Part shown: in pieces, positions 16,984 to 26,679 of the stretch | Layout: each line of letters starts with the position of its first letter | Numbering within the stretch: the first letter of the stretch is position 1 | Source: Clostridium sp. Marseille-P299 | Lineage (GTDB): Bacteria > Bacillota > Clostridia > Lachnospirales > Lachnospiraceae | Assembly (NCBI RefSeq): GCF_900078195.1 | Contig: NZ_FJVE01000007.1 | Location: 1,860,001 to 1,924,000 of the forward strand | Direction: 5' to 3' | DNA length: 64,000 nucleotides | Notes under the pieces: generated by a model | The model's input: only the letters and a program-made list of their open reading frames with translations | What the model was told of the DNA's origin: nothing | Database searches by the model: none | Position numbers and translations under genes: made by a program

Positions 16984-17526
16984 TTATTCGATTGGATATA
17001 GTTGTCCGGTTACAGAATCCATTACAAAACCAGCAATTGTTACATCCTTAGGTATGAGTGGATGATGTTTTAAAATTTCTACTGATTGATGCACAGAATC
17101 TTCTACCGTATCAAATCCCTTTAACCAGGTTTTTAAATCTATTCCAATATATTTAATCATATCAATTTGTTCTGTTGAAACATTACGTTCTGTTAATTTT
17201 TCAATCATTTTATCAGCGTCTAGGTGCTGTACACCACAATCTGTATGGCCGATTACCATAACTTCACTTACATTCAATTCCATTATTGCAATTAATAAGC
17301 TTCGTACCGCACTACCAAATGGATGAGTAACTACGCCACCAGCATTTTTAATTATTTTGGCATCTCCATTTTTTATTCCTAATGCTGCTGGTAACAGCTC
17401 CGTTAATCTTGTATCCATACAAGAAAGAATCGCTATTTTTTTATCTGGGTATTTACTTGTTATGTACTTCTCATATGACTTATCTTTTACGAATTGCTCA
17501 TTATATTTTAATATATCTTCAATCAT
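16984..17526 (-). CDS. Beta-class carbonic anhydrase
   Basis: 180 residues. The zinc ligands are Cys36 (S-C-M-D-T-R), His94 and Cys97 (G-H-T-D-C-G), with the Asp38-Arg40 dyad that controls catalysis. The N-A-G-G motif at 61-64 and the overall length match the short bacterial beta class. It interconverts CO2 and bicarbonate in the cytoplasm, which a CO2-producing fermenter needs for carboxylations. A ribosome site AGGAAGG precedes the ATG at 17526. A stand-alone gene with its own terminator, into whose tail intron copy 2 has inserted. Confidence 0.9.
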   Translation of the reverse strand: MIEDILKYNEQFVKDKSYEKYITSKYPDKKIAILSCMDTRLTELLPAALGIKNGDAKIIKNAGGVVTHPFGSAVRSLLIAIMELNVSEVMVIGHTDCGVQHLDADKMIEKLTERNVSTEQIDMIKYIGIDLKTWLKGFDTVEDSVHQSVEILKHHPLIPKDVTIAGFVMDSVTGQLYPIE

Positions 17527-17925
17527 CTATTTATTACCTTCCTTTTTTAGATTAAAAGTATTATATCAAAATTGAACGAGATTACAAGAAAGGAATCTAA
17601 CAAATACTTGAACTTTATTACGATTTATTCGTAACTGATAAAAATTAGTCATTATCTTGGTTAAAATATCGAAAAGAATTTCATCAGAGTATAATCCTAT
17701 TTCTTAGAATTCTTAATTTTAGTAAATTTGATTTTTACAATTATAGTACATTATATAATTCCAATTATAGGTTATTTATATTTTCCAATTATAGTATGTT
17801 CAATAAGCTTATATATACGTATTATTATTATGTAAACATAATTTGAGAATTACAATAAACACCTCAATATGTTAATTTTTTCTTCTTTGCAAAATTGAGA
17901 TTTATATCTATAATTTAACATATTA
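17527..17925. other. AT-rich intergenic region with three phased repeats
   Basis: CAATTATAG occurs at 17738-17746, 17762-17770 and 17786-17794, exactly 24 bases apart each time. On the minus strand each reads CTATAATTG and so contains a TATAAT. The repeats lie upstream of the carbonic anhydrase gene and downstream of the membrane hydrolase. They could be binding sites, tandem -10 boxes or a decayed duplication. No gene is visible. Confidence 0.5.
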
Positions 17926-19173
17926 TTACTGCACTATTTTTTCTTCCAAGAACATAAGAATCTTATTACAATATTCTTCATCTTGCTCAAAATTGATAAA
18001 GTCAGTATTTTTTATAATAAAATGCGCATCTGAGTCCCGAATCCATAACTCACAATCTTCTAATTTCTCTTTTAAGCGCAATGCATTTTCATAAGGAACC
18101 GATGTATCCCCTTTACTTGCAATCAAAAATACTGGTCTCCCATCGGCATTTTGAATTTGATTGATAGGTTTCATCGTGTATACTATATTTCCAAAATTGA
18201 AATAAAGACCAATATGAGTAATCAATCTTCCAAAGTTTGATATAAATTGTGGGACATTGTTATTATTCATATAGTCATAGACAACATCTTCGAAACTAGA
18301 ATATGCAGACATTGCTATTAGTCCGGAAATCTCCTCTATACTGCCAAATGCATTGACTGCCACTGCCCCACCCATGGAGACCCCTTGTAAAACAATAGGA
18401 ATATCTTTATACTTCTCTTGTCCTTTAATATACTGAACCAATGCTTCTACATCTTTTGTTTCTTCATATCCAAGACAAATCTTATCGCCTTCACTTTTCC
18501 CATGTGCTCTTAATTCCAATAGAAACGATGCATATCCATTGTTTTTCATCCATTTTGCATGTCCATAGTAATAAGTAACGGAGGGCTGCACGATGCCTGA
18601 AATATATATGATAATAGCCTTGGGATTTTCTACTGTTACTTCTGAAACCCATAAGTCAATGTTATCCTCGGATTTAATTGTTAATTCATTTGACGTGATT
18701 CCAAAATCTTTGGCTGTATAAATTCCTTGCAATGGATATGGCGGTGCAGTATTTCCTGTATAGTCCACATGTTTATTTACAACGGCCCATATAACTATGC
18801 TTGGAATGATAATGCAAACCAAGGTAAATATCACTAAAATAAGCAAGATAACTTTTTTTGTTGCTAATTTCTTTAATCTCGTTAAAATTGTATGTTGGGA
18901 CTTTCTAGATTGGTAAACTTCTTTATTTTCAAATTGTTCAAGCTTTCTTGCCTTAAACTTACACACGATATGAATCATATAAGTGATTATAATAGGAAAG
19001 ACATAATATAATCCGTAAATGATTACGAAATAATCAGGAGCACTATGGACATTTGATTTTCTAATTTCAATATATTTAATAAGGATGTGCACAAACATAA
19101 TTAAAAGTAGAATTACGAATATCTTAAAAAAAATACTAGAAAATAACTTTAGTTTTTCTAATCTAGACTTCAA
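17926..19173 (-). CDS. Membrane-anchored alpha/beta hydrolase
   Basis: 415 residues. The N-terminal 130 hold three hydrophobic helices (about 12-30, 47-68 and 107-131). The rest is an alpha/beta hydrolase domain with the nucleophile elbow G-V-S-M-G-G near residue 252, R-A-H-G-K-S-E-G upstream of it and a late D-S-D-A-H-F that supplies the histidine. This is the pattern of serine esterases/peptidases tied to the membrane, as in the YtmA/YqkD-like group. The substrate is unknown. AT-rich intergenic DNA flanks it; no operon partner. Confidence 0.75.
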   Translation of the reverse strand: MKSRLEKLKLFSSIFFKIFVILLLIMFVHILIKYIEIRKSNVHSAPDYFVIIYGLYYVFPIIITYMIHIVCKFKARKLEQFENKEVYQSRKSQHTILTRLKKLATKKVILLILVIFTLVCIIIPSIVIWAVVNKHVDYTGNTAPPYPLQGIYTAKDFGITSNELTIKSEDNIDLWVSEVTVENPKAIIIYISGIVQPSVTYYYGHAKWMKNNGYASFLLELRAHGKSEGDKICLGYEETKDVEALVQYIKGQEKYKDIPIVLQGVSMGGAVAVNAFGSIEEISGLIAMSAYSSFEDVVYDYMNNNNVPQFISNFGRLITHIGLYFNFGNIVYTMKPINQIQNADGRPVFLIASKGDTSVPYENALRLKEKLEDCELWIRDSDAHFIIKNTDFINFEQDEEYCNKILMFLEEKIVQ

Positions 19174-19405
19174 AATTTATACCTCATTCCATAATTATTT
19201 AATGTCGATATATGTATAAAATGCTTCTATAACTATATTTTTATATGATTCCTTTCAGATTTCTATAATGTTACTTTTCTAAATGTATTATGATTAATTA
19301 TATCAATATTTCCTTTCTAACTATATTTCAGTATGTTTTTAGGATTACTTCCCGATCCACAGTTCAAATAATACTTTTTTAACCACATTTTAAATTAGTA
19401 CTTCT

Positions 19406-20194
19406 CTAACCACATTTTAAAATAATCTCTTCAATATTGTCAGTTATAAATTCATAACACCGATTTAAAAAATCCTCCATACTAACTCTATTGTTATAAA
19501 ACTCTTCAATATAATCCATTATAAATCGATTGTTTATCTTCTCCCTATAAAATGAAGCATACGATTTTTGACTATTCGGAAATACAGATTGAATTCGTTG
19601 ATCTGCTAAGGTAGGACCAACAATAATCTCTTCTAAAAACCAAAGAGCTTCTGGATGAGTTGGTTCCGTCGTCTTCGTATAACCATGCATAGACTTCCAT
19701 TTTTCAAAAAATACAAAATGATTTATTTCATGAATCGCTCCACCCATAATTTTCTCTTCTATGCTATTATAATTTATCCAAAATTCTTTCGTAATTACAT
19801 CTCTAGGGAAAACGGGTAAGCAGCCAAGGTAGCAGATAATATTGGGACCTGATACTGACCATTCAACTTCAAATAAGGAGAGCATACTTTGTAAAAGCGG
19901 GCGCTCAATCTCGTTAAATCTTTCTTGAATCTCAATAACTCTTGCTTCTAATGCCTCATTCGATTCTATTAGTTCTTTTTTAATCTCATAATCCACGATT
20001 TGATATATCTCAGCATCCGATAAGCTTGGTTTAAATTTATCCTTAAACGCTGGGAACCTGCCACATAAACGTTCTGAAAAAGCAAGGCTATTGTTTGTAT
20101 TCTTTATCACCGTCTGAGTAAGCTCATAAATAAGTTCCACATTCTTTTTTGGTTCTATTTTCTTAACTATAATTTTAGGTAAAAACATACTCAT
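19406..20194 (-). CDS. HEXXH-containing protein, putative zinc peptidase
   Basis: 262 residues, no signal peptide. H-E-I-N-H at residues 155-159 fits the HEXXH zinc motif, followed about 30 residues later by W-F-L-E-E-I-I-V-G-P, which could give the third ligand Glu, as in gluzincins. Much of the N-terminal part is helical and acidic. I do not recognise a named family. The 3' end (TAACCACATTTTAAA) is repeated about 30 bases downstream at 19379-19393, suggesting a small duplication across the stop codon. Confidence 0.6.
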   Translation of the reverse strand: MSMFLPKIIVKKIEPKKNVELIYELTQTVIKNTNNSLAFSERLCGRFPAFKDKFKPSLSDAEIYQIVDYEIKKELIESNEALEARVIEIQERFNEIERPLLQSMLSLFEVEWSVSGPNIICYLGCLPVFPRDVITKEFWINYNSIEEKIMGGAIHEINHFVFFEKWKSMHGYTKTTEPTHPEALWFLEEIIVGPTLADQRIQSVFPNSQKSYASFYREKINNRFIMDYIEEFYNNRVSMEDFLNRCYEFITDNIEEIILKCG

Positions 20195-20268
20195 TTCCTT
20201 TCTATGGAAATATAATTTTAGAATAACAGGAATGTATTGAAATGTAAATACATGGGCTGTTTAGGAAA

Positions 20269-20297
20269 TTGATAATTATTTATAGTTAGGCTATGAT
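20269..20297 (+). promoter_or_regulatory. Promoter of the DEAD-box helicase gene
   Basis: TTGATA (20269-20274), 17 bases, TATGAT (20292-20297), with an 80-base leader before the ATG at 20381. Long leaders are usual for cold-inducible helicase genes, but no regulation is visible here. Confidence 0.5.
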
Positions 20298-20380
20298 ACA
20301 TACCAAATTTCTATAGATAAATTTGATTGCATCCGCTATACTAGTAATATACATGCACACATTGCATCACGGAGGAATAA

Positions 20381-21997
20381 ATGGACGGACAAAGTTTTAC
20401 ACATTATAATCTTAGCAAAGAAATATTAGAGGCTCTAAACCTCTTAAACTATAAAGAAGCTACAAAAGTGCAGCAATTGGTTCTACCAAAGGCATTGTCA
20501 AAGAAAGACCTTCGCGTGAAGGCATCCACTGGCAGTGGAAAAACTGCTGCCTTTGGAATTCCTATCTCTGAAATGGTTGATTGGCTAGAAAATAAGCCAC
20601 AAGCTCTTATCCTTGTTCCAACAAGAGAATTAGCCATACAAGTTTCTGAAGAAATTCGTAGCATTGGTCGTTTAAAACGATTAAAAGTTAGCGCTATCTT
20701 TGGAAGGGTGGATATAAAACGTCAAGAATTAGAATTAAAACAAAAAACACATATCGTTGTAGGTACTCCTGGCAGAATTAGAGATTTGATTTCACGTGGT
20801 TCACTGGTAATTGATGAAATTAAATATCTCGTTATAGATGAAGCGGATGAAATGTTTTTTATTGGCTTAAAGGAACAGGTTGAGGATATTATAAAACAAC
20901 TACCAAAATCACGTACAACTATGCTATTTTCTGCTACCCTATCCGAGGATATTAATGAACTTGTTAAACAATACATGATAGAACCTCTCGATATTGAAGT
21001 TGAAAGTGAAACTACAACTATGGATCAGATTAAGCAACTTGCCTTTTTAGTTGAAGAAGAACAAAAATTTGATGCTTTAAAATATGTTACGATCACTCAG
21101 AATCCTGACAGTTGTATAATCTTTGCGAATACACAAGTAAAAGTGGATGAAATCTATGAGTTTTTAAAAAAGAATAAGTATCCTGTGAATTGTCTTCACG
21201 GTGGCTTGCAACAAAAAGAGCGGATGAAAATCATGGAGAGTTTTAAACAAGGTGGCTTTCGCTATCTCGTTGCAACGGATGTCGTTGCAAGAGGGATTGA
21301 TATTGATAAGCTATCATTAGTTATTAATTTTGATATGTATCGTGGACTAGAAAATTATGTACATCGTATCGGTAGGACAGGCAGACAAAGAGAAATAGGA
21401 ACTGCTGTAACGTTTTATACGAAAAATGAAGAAAGCAAGTTAGAGGAGTTAGAAGATTATTTAAAAACATCTATATTACAGGTGCCTACTGAAAATAAAT
21501 CAACTAATATTGAATTAACTAAAATTGAATCTGACGATATTGAATCAACTGAAATTAAATCTACCGATATTGAATCTACTGATATTGAATCTACTGATAT
21601 TGAATCCGCTGCTTACTTACCTTCTGACTCTTCTGATTCAATTATTAAACGAATCGAGAATGAGACCTTTATCATATCTTCAAACGAACAATTACGCTTT
21701 GAAGAAAAACTAAAACAAACCCCTGTAGTTAAGCCGAATAAAAGTAAGAACGTTGAAAAAGATATTCTTAAACTTCATATAAACGCAGGTAAAAAGGCTA
21801 AGATACGTACGAATGAGATTGTGGCTACGATATGTAGTATCGAAGGAATCTTAGATACGGATATTGGCGTTATTCAAATTACCGACATCGCTACATTTGT
21901 TGAAATATTAAATAACAAGGGTTTGCATGTTTTGGAGGAACTTAAAAAGAAAACGATTAAGGGTAAAGTACGTAAGGTGAATATTGCTAGACGTTAG
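20381..21997 (+). CDS. DEAD-box RNA helicase, DbpA-like
   Basis: 538 residues. Motifs in order: Q motif at 30-32, motif I A-S-T-G-S-G-K-T at 48-55, P-T-R-E-L-A at 80-85, D-E-A-D at 153-156, S-A-T at 184-186 and H-R-I-G-R-T-G-R at 328-335. The C-terminal 75 residues (from about 463: L-H-I-N-A-G-K-K) match the DbpA RNA-binding domain, which targets 23S rRNA, so a role in 50S ribosome assembly is likely. Between the helicase core and this domain lies a linker with an imperfect S-T-D-I-E repeat (about 384-408). ATG with GGAGG upstream; a stand-alone gene. Confidence 0.9.
   Translation: MDGQSFTHYNLSKEILEALNLLNYKEATKVQQLVLPKALSKKDLRVKASTGSGKTAAFGIPISEMVDWLENKPQALILVPTRELAIQVSEEIRSIGRLKRLKVSAIFGRVDIKRQELELKQKTHIVVGTPGRIRDLISRGSLVIDEIKYLVIDEADEMFFIGLKEQVEDIIKQLPKSRTTMLFSATLSEDINELVKQYMIEPLDIEVESETTTMDQIKQLAFLVEEEQKFDALKYVTITQNPDSCIIFANTQVKVDEIYEFLKKNKYPVNCLHGGLQQKERMKIMESFKQGGFRYLVATDVVARGIDIDKLSLVINFDMYRGLENYVHRIGRTGRQREIGTAVTFYTKNEESKLEELEDYLKTSILQVPTENKSTNIELTKIESDDIESTEIKSTDIESTDIESTDIESAAYLPSDSSDSIIKRIENETFIISSNEQLRFEEKLKQTPVVKPNKSKNVEKDILKLHINAGKKAKIRTNEIVATICSIEGILDTDIGVIQITDIATFVEILNNKGLHVLEELKKKTIKGKVRKVNIARR
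21530..21608 (+). repeat. 15-base tandem repeats coding S-T-D-I-E in the helicase linker
   Basis: GATATTGAATCTACT is repeated about five times with a few changes (also GAAATTAAATCTACC). Because the unit is 15 bases, gain or loss keeps the frame and only alters linker length. Confidence 0.8.
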
Positions 21998-22440
21998 CAA
22001 GTACCAGAACATGTGTTCATACCCTCGTAAAAAGTACACTTTCTATTTGTTGTAGCATCAACTTAATTACTTATTTTGCTATTGTTTTCCGATTTTTGAT
22101 TTATATCTACTGAATATTAGCATATTTTAACTGATTATGGTATTGATAGATAGATATTTTAAAAATACGTATATTAAACATATGTTCGATTCTTTAGTTT
22201 CATGGCATAAAATTAGACTTATTTTCCCTATTTGTGCTTAAGACGCACCTTTTCTCAAGAGAGAGGTGCTCTTCTGATAAGCTATTTCTGAGAAGTTTTC
22301 AAACTTCTTAATTTGATTTACCGTGTAAAGTACGTACCTATAATTACTTAATTAGTAGTAAGGTTCAACTTTATCATGTGCAATAAAATAATTATACTTT
22401 AACAATTGTAGTAAAACACGTTAGAAAAGAGGTATGAATT
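21998..22440. other. Intergenic region with two hairpins
   Basis: GCACCT ... AGGTGC with an inner TCTC-AA-GAGA (22245-22269) and AGAAGTTT-TC-AAACTTCT (22291-22308) stand next to each other. Neither has a T-tract. They may be processing or regulatory structures in the leader of the recombinase gene. No gene is seen. Confidence 0.45.
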
Positions 22441-23496
22441 ATGGAACATAGAACATATCATCAAGAAAAAGACATTGAAAATGTCAAGAAACTTCGAGAA
22501 TTACAACAAGAACTCCCTCGTTGGTTAAGGGATTATTTTCGTGGAATTGAATATACAAAAGAATCTAGAACCCGTATAGCATATGCTATTGATTTGAAGA
22601 TCTTCTTTGATTACATTCAACAACATAACCCAATGTATAAAAACATGAATGTGCAAGATATACCGATTGACATTTTATCTAAGCTAAAAGCAACAGATAT
22701 TGAAGAGTATTTAGAGTATTTGAAATTGTATAAAAATGAAGAAGGTAAAGAAATAACTAACAACGAGCGTGGCCTTCGTAGAAAGCTTGCTTCGCTTCGT
22801 TCCATGTATCATTATTATCATAAAAATAGAATTATTACTGAAAATCCAGTCATTCAAGTTGATATGCCGAAAATCCATGACAAAGCTATCATAAGACTAG
22901 AAGCAAATGAAGTTGCTGAATTATTAGATATTGTTGAATCTGGTAGTACTTTATCTGAAAATCAACAGTTATATCATGAGAAGCTTAAAACGAGAGATTT
23001 GGCTCTATTAACCTTACTATTAGGTACTGGAATCCGTGTTTCTGAATGTGTTGGTCTTGATATAACAGACGTAGATTTTGATAATGATCGCATTAAAATT
23101 GTTCGAAAAGGTGGGTATGAATCCTTTGTTTACTTTGGTGATGAAGTTCGTGAAGCACTACTCGACTATTTAGAAGAACGAAAGAATATTATTGCAACCG
23201 AAAACGATGAAAATGCGCTGTTTTTATCTTCAAGAAAACAACGAATTAGCGTACGAAGTGTACAAGTTTTAGTTAAAAAATATGCTCAAACCGTAACCAC
23301 GCTAAAAAAGATTACGCCTCATAAATTACGTAGTACATATGGCACAAACCTATACCAAGAAACAGGCGATATTTATTTGGTAGCAGATGTTTTAGGACAC
23401 CGTGATGTTAATACCACAAAGAAGCATTATGCTGCTATTGAGGATGGCCGAAGAAGGTTGGCTAGGAATAAGGTAAGATTGAGGGAGAAGGAATAA
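22441..23496 (+). CDS. xerS: Tyrosine recombinase, XerS-like
   Basis: 351 residues. A SAM-like N-terminal DNA-binding domain (about 25-135) is followed by the catalytic domain with Arg199 (G-I-R-V-S-E), Lys223, His294-x-x-Arg297, His320 (L-G-H-R) and the nucleophile Tyr330. All six catalytic positions are present, so it is probably active. The length, the leading R-W-L-R-D-Y-F segment and the catalytic domain resemble XerS, the single recombinase that resolves chromosome dimers at dif in streptococci and is annotated in many Lachnospiraceae. I found no dif site nearby. A mobile-element integrase is the alternative. Its own terminator follows. Confidence 0.75.
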   Translation: MEHRTYHQEKDIENVKKLRELQQELPRWLRDYFRGIEYTKESRTRIAYAIDLKIFFDYIQQHNPMYKNMNVQDIPIDILSKLKATDIEEYLEYLKLYKNEEGKEITNNERGLRRKLASLRSMYHYYHKNRIITENPVIQVDMPKIHDKAIIRLEANEVAELLDIVESGSTLSENQQLYHEKLKTRDLALLTLLLGTGIRVSECVGLDITDVDFDNDRIKIVRKGGYESFVYFGDEVREALLDYLEERKNIIATENDENALFLSSRKQRISVRSVQVLVKKYAQTVTTLKKITPHKLRSTYGTNLYQETGDIYLVADVLGHRDVNTTKKHYAAIEDGRRRLARNKVRLREKE

Positions 23497-23516
23497 TTAG
23501 TATATGGATATGATTG

Positions 23517-23544
23517 AAGGAGGGATATAATTTTCCCTCCTTTT
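23517..23544 (+). terminator. Rho-independent terminator of the recombinase gene
   Basis: AAGGAGGG, loop ATATAATTT, CCCTCCTT plus TT, 21 bases after the recombinase stop codon. Confidence 0.85.
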
Positions 23545-23592
23545 AAGTTCGCAATTATTTAAAAAATGCGATTTAACTGTTTATTTTAATTC

Positions 23593-24066
23593 TTATTTAG
23601 TATACTTGAAATACCGTACCCCATTATCAGAAAGTGTAGTTGTAAAACATAAGTTTTGATTAGGTGTAAGTTTTATATAACTACCTTCATAGTCACCAAA
23701 ATCAAACCCCAGTTTAATATATTCTGGATACCCATATAAATAGCATACTACCTTACCATCTTTAACAAATACTATTTGATTCATATTTTCATTTACAGAT
23801 TCACTAATATTATCCCATTTGTACCCAATGACTTCGTATATCACTTCTTTGGGTGTATACGGAGCGAAACTATATAACGCATCCCACTCAAATGGTATAA
23901 ATTCGCTTAAATCCTCAATATCTGCATCTCCGCTTATAACATTAAATGAGTTTATCAATTTATCAGCGTTAATATCCCAGACATCTTTTTTACATACATG
24001 AAAAACAATTAGTATTACAATAATTACAATCCCTATCATACATAAAATTTTATTTTTATTTTTCAT
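23593..24066 (-). CDS. Small membrane-anchored protein of unknown function
   Basis: 157 residues. A signal anchor (residues 6-24, mostly I, V and L) is followed by an extracellular domain rich in aromatic residues (W, Y, F) and acidic groups, with Y-E-V-I-G-Y-K-W-D and K-L-T-P-N-Q-N-L-C-F. No lipobox. It resembles secreted Firmicute proteins of unknown role. The start has GGGTGGGG on the minus strand upstream. No motif allows a function. Confidence 0.6.
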   Translation of the reverse strand: MKNKNKILCMIGIVIIVILIVFHVCKKDVWDINADKLINSFNVISGDADIEDLSEFIPFEWDALYSFAPYTPKEVIYEVIGYKWDNISESVNENMNQIVFVKDGKVVCYLYGYPEYIKLGFDFGDYEGSYIKLTPNQNLCFTTTLSDNGVRYFKYTK

Positions 24067-24201
24067 AATTCCCCACCCTTTTAATCATTTTGTCGGATGT
24101 GATACGATATAAAACAAATCACCTTAATAAATTAGAATTTATATGACTAATTATTTTGCAATTCAGTAACCTTTCAACTCTCATATAACGCGAATATGTT
24201 T

Positions 24202-24522
24202 CTACTTCTTACTATGTAATTTAATCAAATCTGTATAATAAATGACTTCTTTGTTTAATGATTTAGCAAATTCAATTTCACTTTTTGTACTACTTCCTAT
24301 ATAATTATCTACATTTACAACTAAAATTGCATCCGATAATTTTATTCTCTCTTTATGCATTTTATCTAGTATAATAGCTTCTTCATCTGTATAATCATCT
24401 TTATTAGGTTTTGTAGTATATATAGGGCTTAACATACAATTTCCTTGTAAATCCATTTTTTCTGTAATTTCCATTATTTCTTTCATAAATCTTAAACTAC
24501 CACATACAGTTATTATTTTCAT
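24202..24522 (-). CDS. Nucleoside 2-deoxyribosyltransferase-like protein
   Basis: About 106 residues from the ATG at 24522, which has GGAGGAGATGA upstream; a longer version from 24576 would overlap the neighbouring hydrolase. It starts M-K-I-I-T-V-C-G-S-L-R-F-M and has D-A-I-L-V-V-N-V-D-N-Y-I-G-S-S-T-K-S-E-I-E-F-A, the typical core of the nucleoside 2-deoxyribosyltransferase/DUF4406 fold. Glu in S-E-I-E-F is the probable catalytic or ribose-binding position. It probably acts on a nucleotide-like substrate; the reaction is not known. Confidence 0.65.
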   Translation of the reverse strand: MKIITVCGSLRFMKEIMEITEKMDLQGNCMLSPIYTTKPNKDDYTDEEAIILDKMHKERIKLSDAILVVNVDNYIGSSTKSEIEFAKSLNKEVIYYTDLIKLHSKK

Positions 24523-24548
24523 ATTCTCATCTCCTCCACAAATTCTAA

Positions 24549-25478
24549 TTATTGTTTTGCATTTGAATTGATCCAATCAATAATAAAATCGAATCTTTCT
24601 TTTGTTAATCCATGACCACCTTGATACCTCTTATGGCATAGGTGGTTTATAGCATTATGCTCTGCATAAGCCGGGCTGGCTTTTTCAACGATATAATTCG
24701 CATCTCTTGAATATTTATCATCTTCTGTAGAAACAATAAGTAGCCGTCTTGGTGCAATACATGATACCAAATTGAATATATCATATTTACTATGGAAGTT
24801 CGGAATTACACTCGCCATTTCAATCCCTACATTGTTTAAAATTCGATTTTCATAAGTACAAGCACTGCCGCTTGCACAGCTATAAGCAATTCGTTCATCA
24901 ACCGCAGAAAGAAATAAAACAGTATTCCCGCCATATGAATGTCCAAGTGTGCCAATATTTTTGTTATCGACATAAGTAAGCCCTGAAAGCAAAGTAATTC
25001 CATTTATAGCATCATTAATCACTTTTTTCATCAGGCAATCGCCTTTTATGATACGATAGCACATTTCATTATAATGCTGTAAAAAGTCTCCATCGTCTGA
25101 AAGAGGTTCCGTTCCATGTGCATTTTTGCGTCTTTCTTCAAAGCAAATGGAATCAGGCGCCAACACAACAAATCCCTTTCTCGCTAGTTCAGGCCCGAAA
25201 GCTTGCAAGGGATTTCCAGTTAAACCGCAAACTTCGCTCTTACCTAAATGACGTTCCCCATTGTGTTGATGATTGATAAGAATTGCGGGATTTTTGTCAA
25301 GTATATCTGGAAGCAAAAGAAAAGCAATGACTTTGTCTTCGTAAGAATCATATTCTATTAAATGTCTTGTATATCCACTTTCCTTTGTAGAATCAAGCAG
25401 TCTGTAATCAATATGGGGTATGTTATTAGAACATGTAATTCCAATGGCTTCTGTTATCTCATTTCTTAAATTTTCCAT
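24549..25478 (-). CDS. Alpha/beta hydrolase of the dienelactone hydrolase/acetyl xylan esterase type
   Basis: About 309 residues, no signal peptide. The nucleophile motif G-H-S-Y-G-G lies near residue 183; V-L-A-P-D-S-I-C-F-E-E-R near 115 is typical of the abhydrolase_7 group; the late G-G-H-G-L would give the catalytic His. Family members act on acetylated sugars or lactones in the cytoplasm. The ATG at 25478 is favoured, with AAGGTGG five bases upstream. It is 26 bases upstream of the deoxyribosyltransferase-like gene on the same strand. Confidence 0.75.
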   Translation of the reverse strand: MENLRNEITEAIGITCSNNIPHIDYRLLDSTKESGYTRHLIEYDSYEDKVIAFLLLPDILDKNPAILINHQHNGERHLGKSEVCGLTGNPLQAFGPELARKGFVVLAPDSICFEERRKNAHGTEPLSDDGDFLQHYNEMCYRIIKGDCLMKKVINDAINGITLLSGLTYVDNKNIGTLGHSYGGNTVLFLSAVDERIAYSCASGSACTYENRILNNVGIEMASVIPNFHSKYDIFNLVSCIAPRRLLIVSTEDDKYSRDANYIVEKASPAYAEHNAINHLCHKRYQGGHGLTKERFDFIIDWINSNAKQ

Positions 25479-25487
25479 GTTAACCAC

Positions 25488-25812
25488 CTTGCTTAATATA
25501 AAATTTTAGCACTTTATGATATCTAACAAACACGAATATTTGTTGTTCTAATATAATTTCAAAGAGATGTCAATGTAAGTTTATGAAAATTATGCAAATA
25601 TAGATTACTTTTTTGATATTGCATAATTTAGAAGTCTATAAATCTTAATGCACTATAAACGATTATATTCATTACTTTCATACAGTCTTTATCAGCTTAA
25701 GTATCGTTTGTGAAGTCCGTGCTTATGATAGTGGTATCGCCAAGTATACACTTTAATTTTATTTACAGATATAGCACCTACAAAGTCTGTGAGTGCTATT
25801 AACTTTTATAAC
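25488..25812. other. Intergenic region
   Basis: Only a weak hairpin is seen (ATAGCAC ... GTGCTAT, 25771-25799), which lies just after the HAD-hydrolase gene on its strand but has no T-tract. No gene or repeat is visible. Confidence 0.4.
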
Positions 25813-26487
25813 CTACATATGCACAAGACTCATCACATCAAGCGGTTTTTCTATTTGAAGGAAATCATGCTTTCGCTTAGAAGGTTGTGATGTTCCTTCT
25901 TTTAAATACCAAACTGCTTGAACTGCTTTCATTCCAAGCTTTCTAGCAGTCTCCAACTCATAACTGCCACCGTCTCCAACATATATACATTCCTCAGCCT
26001 TCACAGATAAGTCCTTTATACATCTTTGGAAAATCTCCTCATCTGGCTTTTGAATCCCCTGTTCATAGGAAAGATAAATAGCGTCAAAATATTTAAATAG
26101 TTCGCTTCTTCGGATTACTTCCGCTTCTTCTGAAAAACAGTTACTTATTAACCCCACTAAAATTCCCCTTTTTCTCAATGTATAAAGCATTGGAATTATT
26201 TCTGTATGTAAATGTTTAAAGCATTCTTCCTTTGTCACGATACGTTTTTCTACGATTTTCTTAAAAAGAGTTTCGGAGTAACAATCATTTTCTCTAAGTA
26301 TTAATTCCAATGTATCTTCAAATGTTAACTTTCCTATCGTGCGTACGTGCTCCGTTGGACGCCAAAGTGACTGAAATTTATCTTCTGGAATTCCTGCATC
26401 CTCTGCCATTTGTGTTCCAAAATATAATGGACTACAATAGTGCGTAATCAACGTTTCAAACATGTCAAAAATTACTGCTCGTGTCAT
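25813..26487 (-). CDS. HAD-superfamily hydrolase
   Basis: 224 residues. Motif I is F-D-M-F-E-T-L at 7-13 with the nucleophile Asp8; the usual second Asp (D-x-D) is Phe here, as in haloacid dehalogenase-type members. Motif II is L-I-S-N-C, motif III is K-P-D-E-E near 160 and motif IV is Y-V-G-D-G-G near 176. The helical cap lies between motifs I and II (subfamily IA). Reaction probably removal of phosphate or halide from a small molecule; specificity cannot be given. Confidence 0.8.
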   Translation of the reverse strand: MTRAVIFDMFETLITHYCSPLYFGTQMAEDAGIPEDKFQSLWRPTEHVRTIGKLTFEDTLELILRENDCYSETLFKKIVEKRIVTKEECFKHLHTEIIPMLYTLRKRGILVGLISNCFSEEAEVIRRSELFKYFDAIYLSYEQGIQKPDEEIFQRCIKDLSVKAEECIYVGDGGSYELETARKLGMKAVQAVWYLKEGTSQPSKRKHDFLQIEKPLDVMSLVHM

Positions 26488-26679
26488 TGTTTCTCCCTCC
26501 TACAAATTTAATTTTATCACAGTAAAGCAAAATAACCAAATGAATACGAGACGTTATATATAACTAATTTAATTCAAGACGTTATATTCTTGCATTGGAA
26601 ACTTTTATTTCCAAGAACGGTCATCTGTTACACTACCGTGTGAATTCACAGCAGAAAGTTGTTTCATTAATTACTATAT

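Noticed and set aside
17738..17794. CRISPR-like array
   Set aside because: Only three 9-base units with 15-base gaps; CRISPR repeats are longer and no cas genes are near.
22441..23496. Integrase of a mobile island with att sites
   Set aside because: No flanking direct repeats or tRNA gene are visible, and length and N-terminus fit XerS better.
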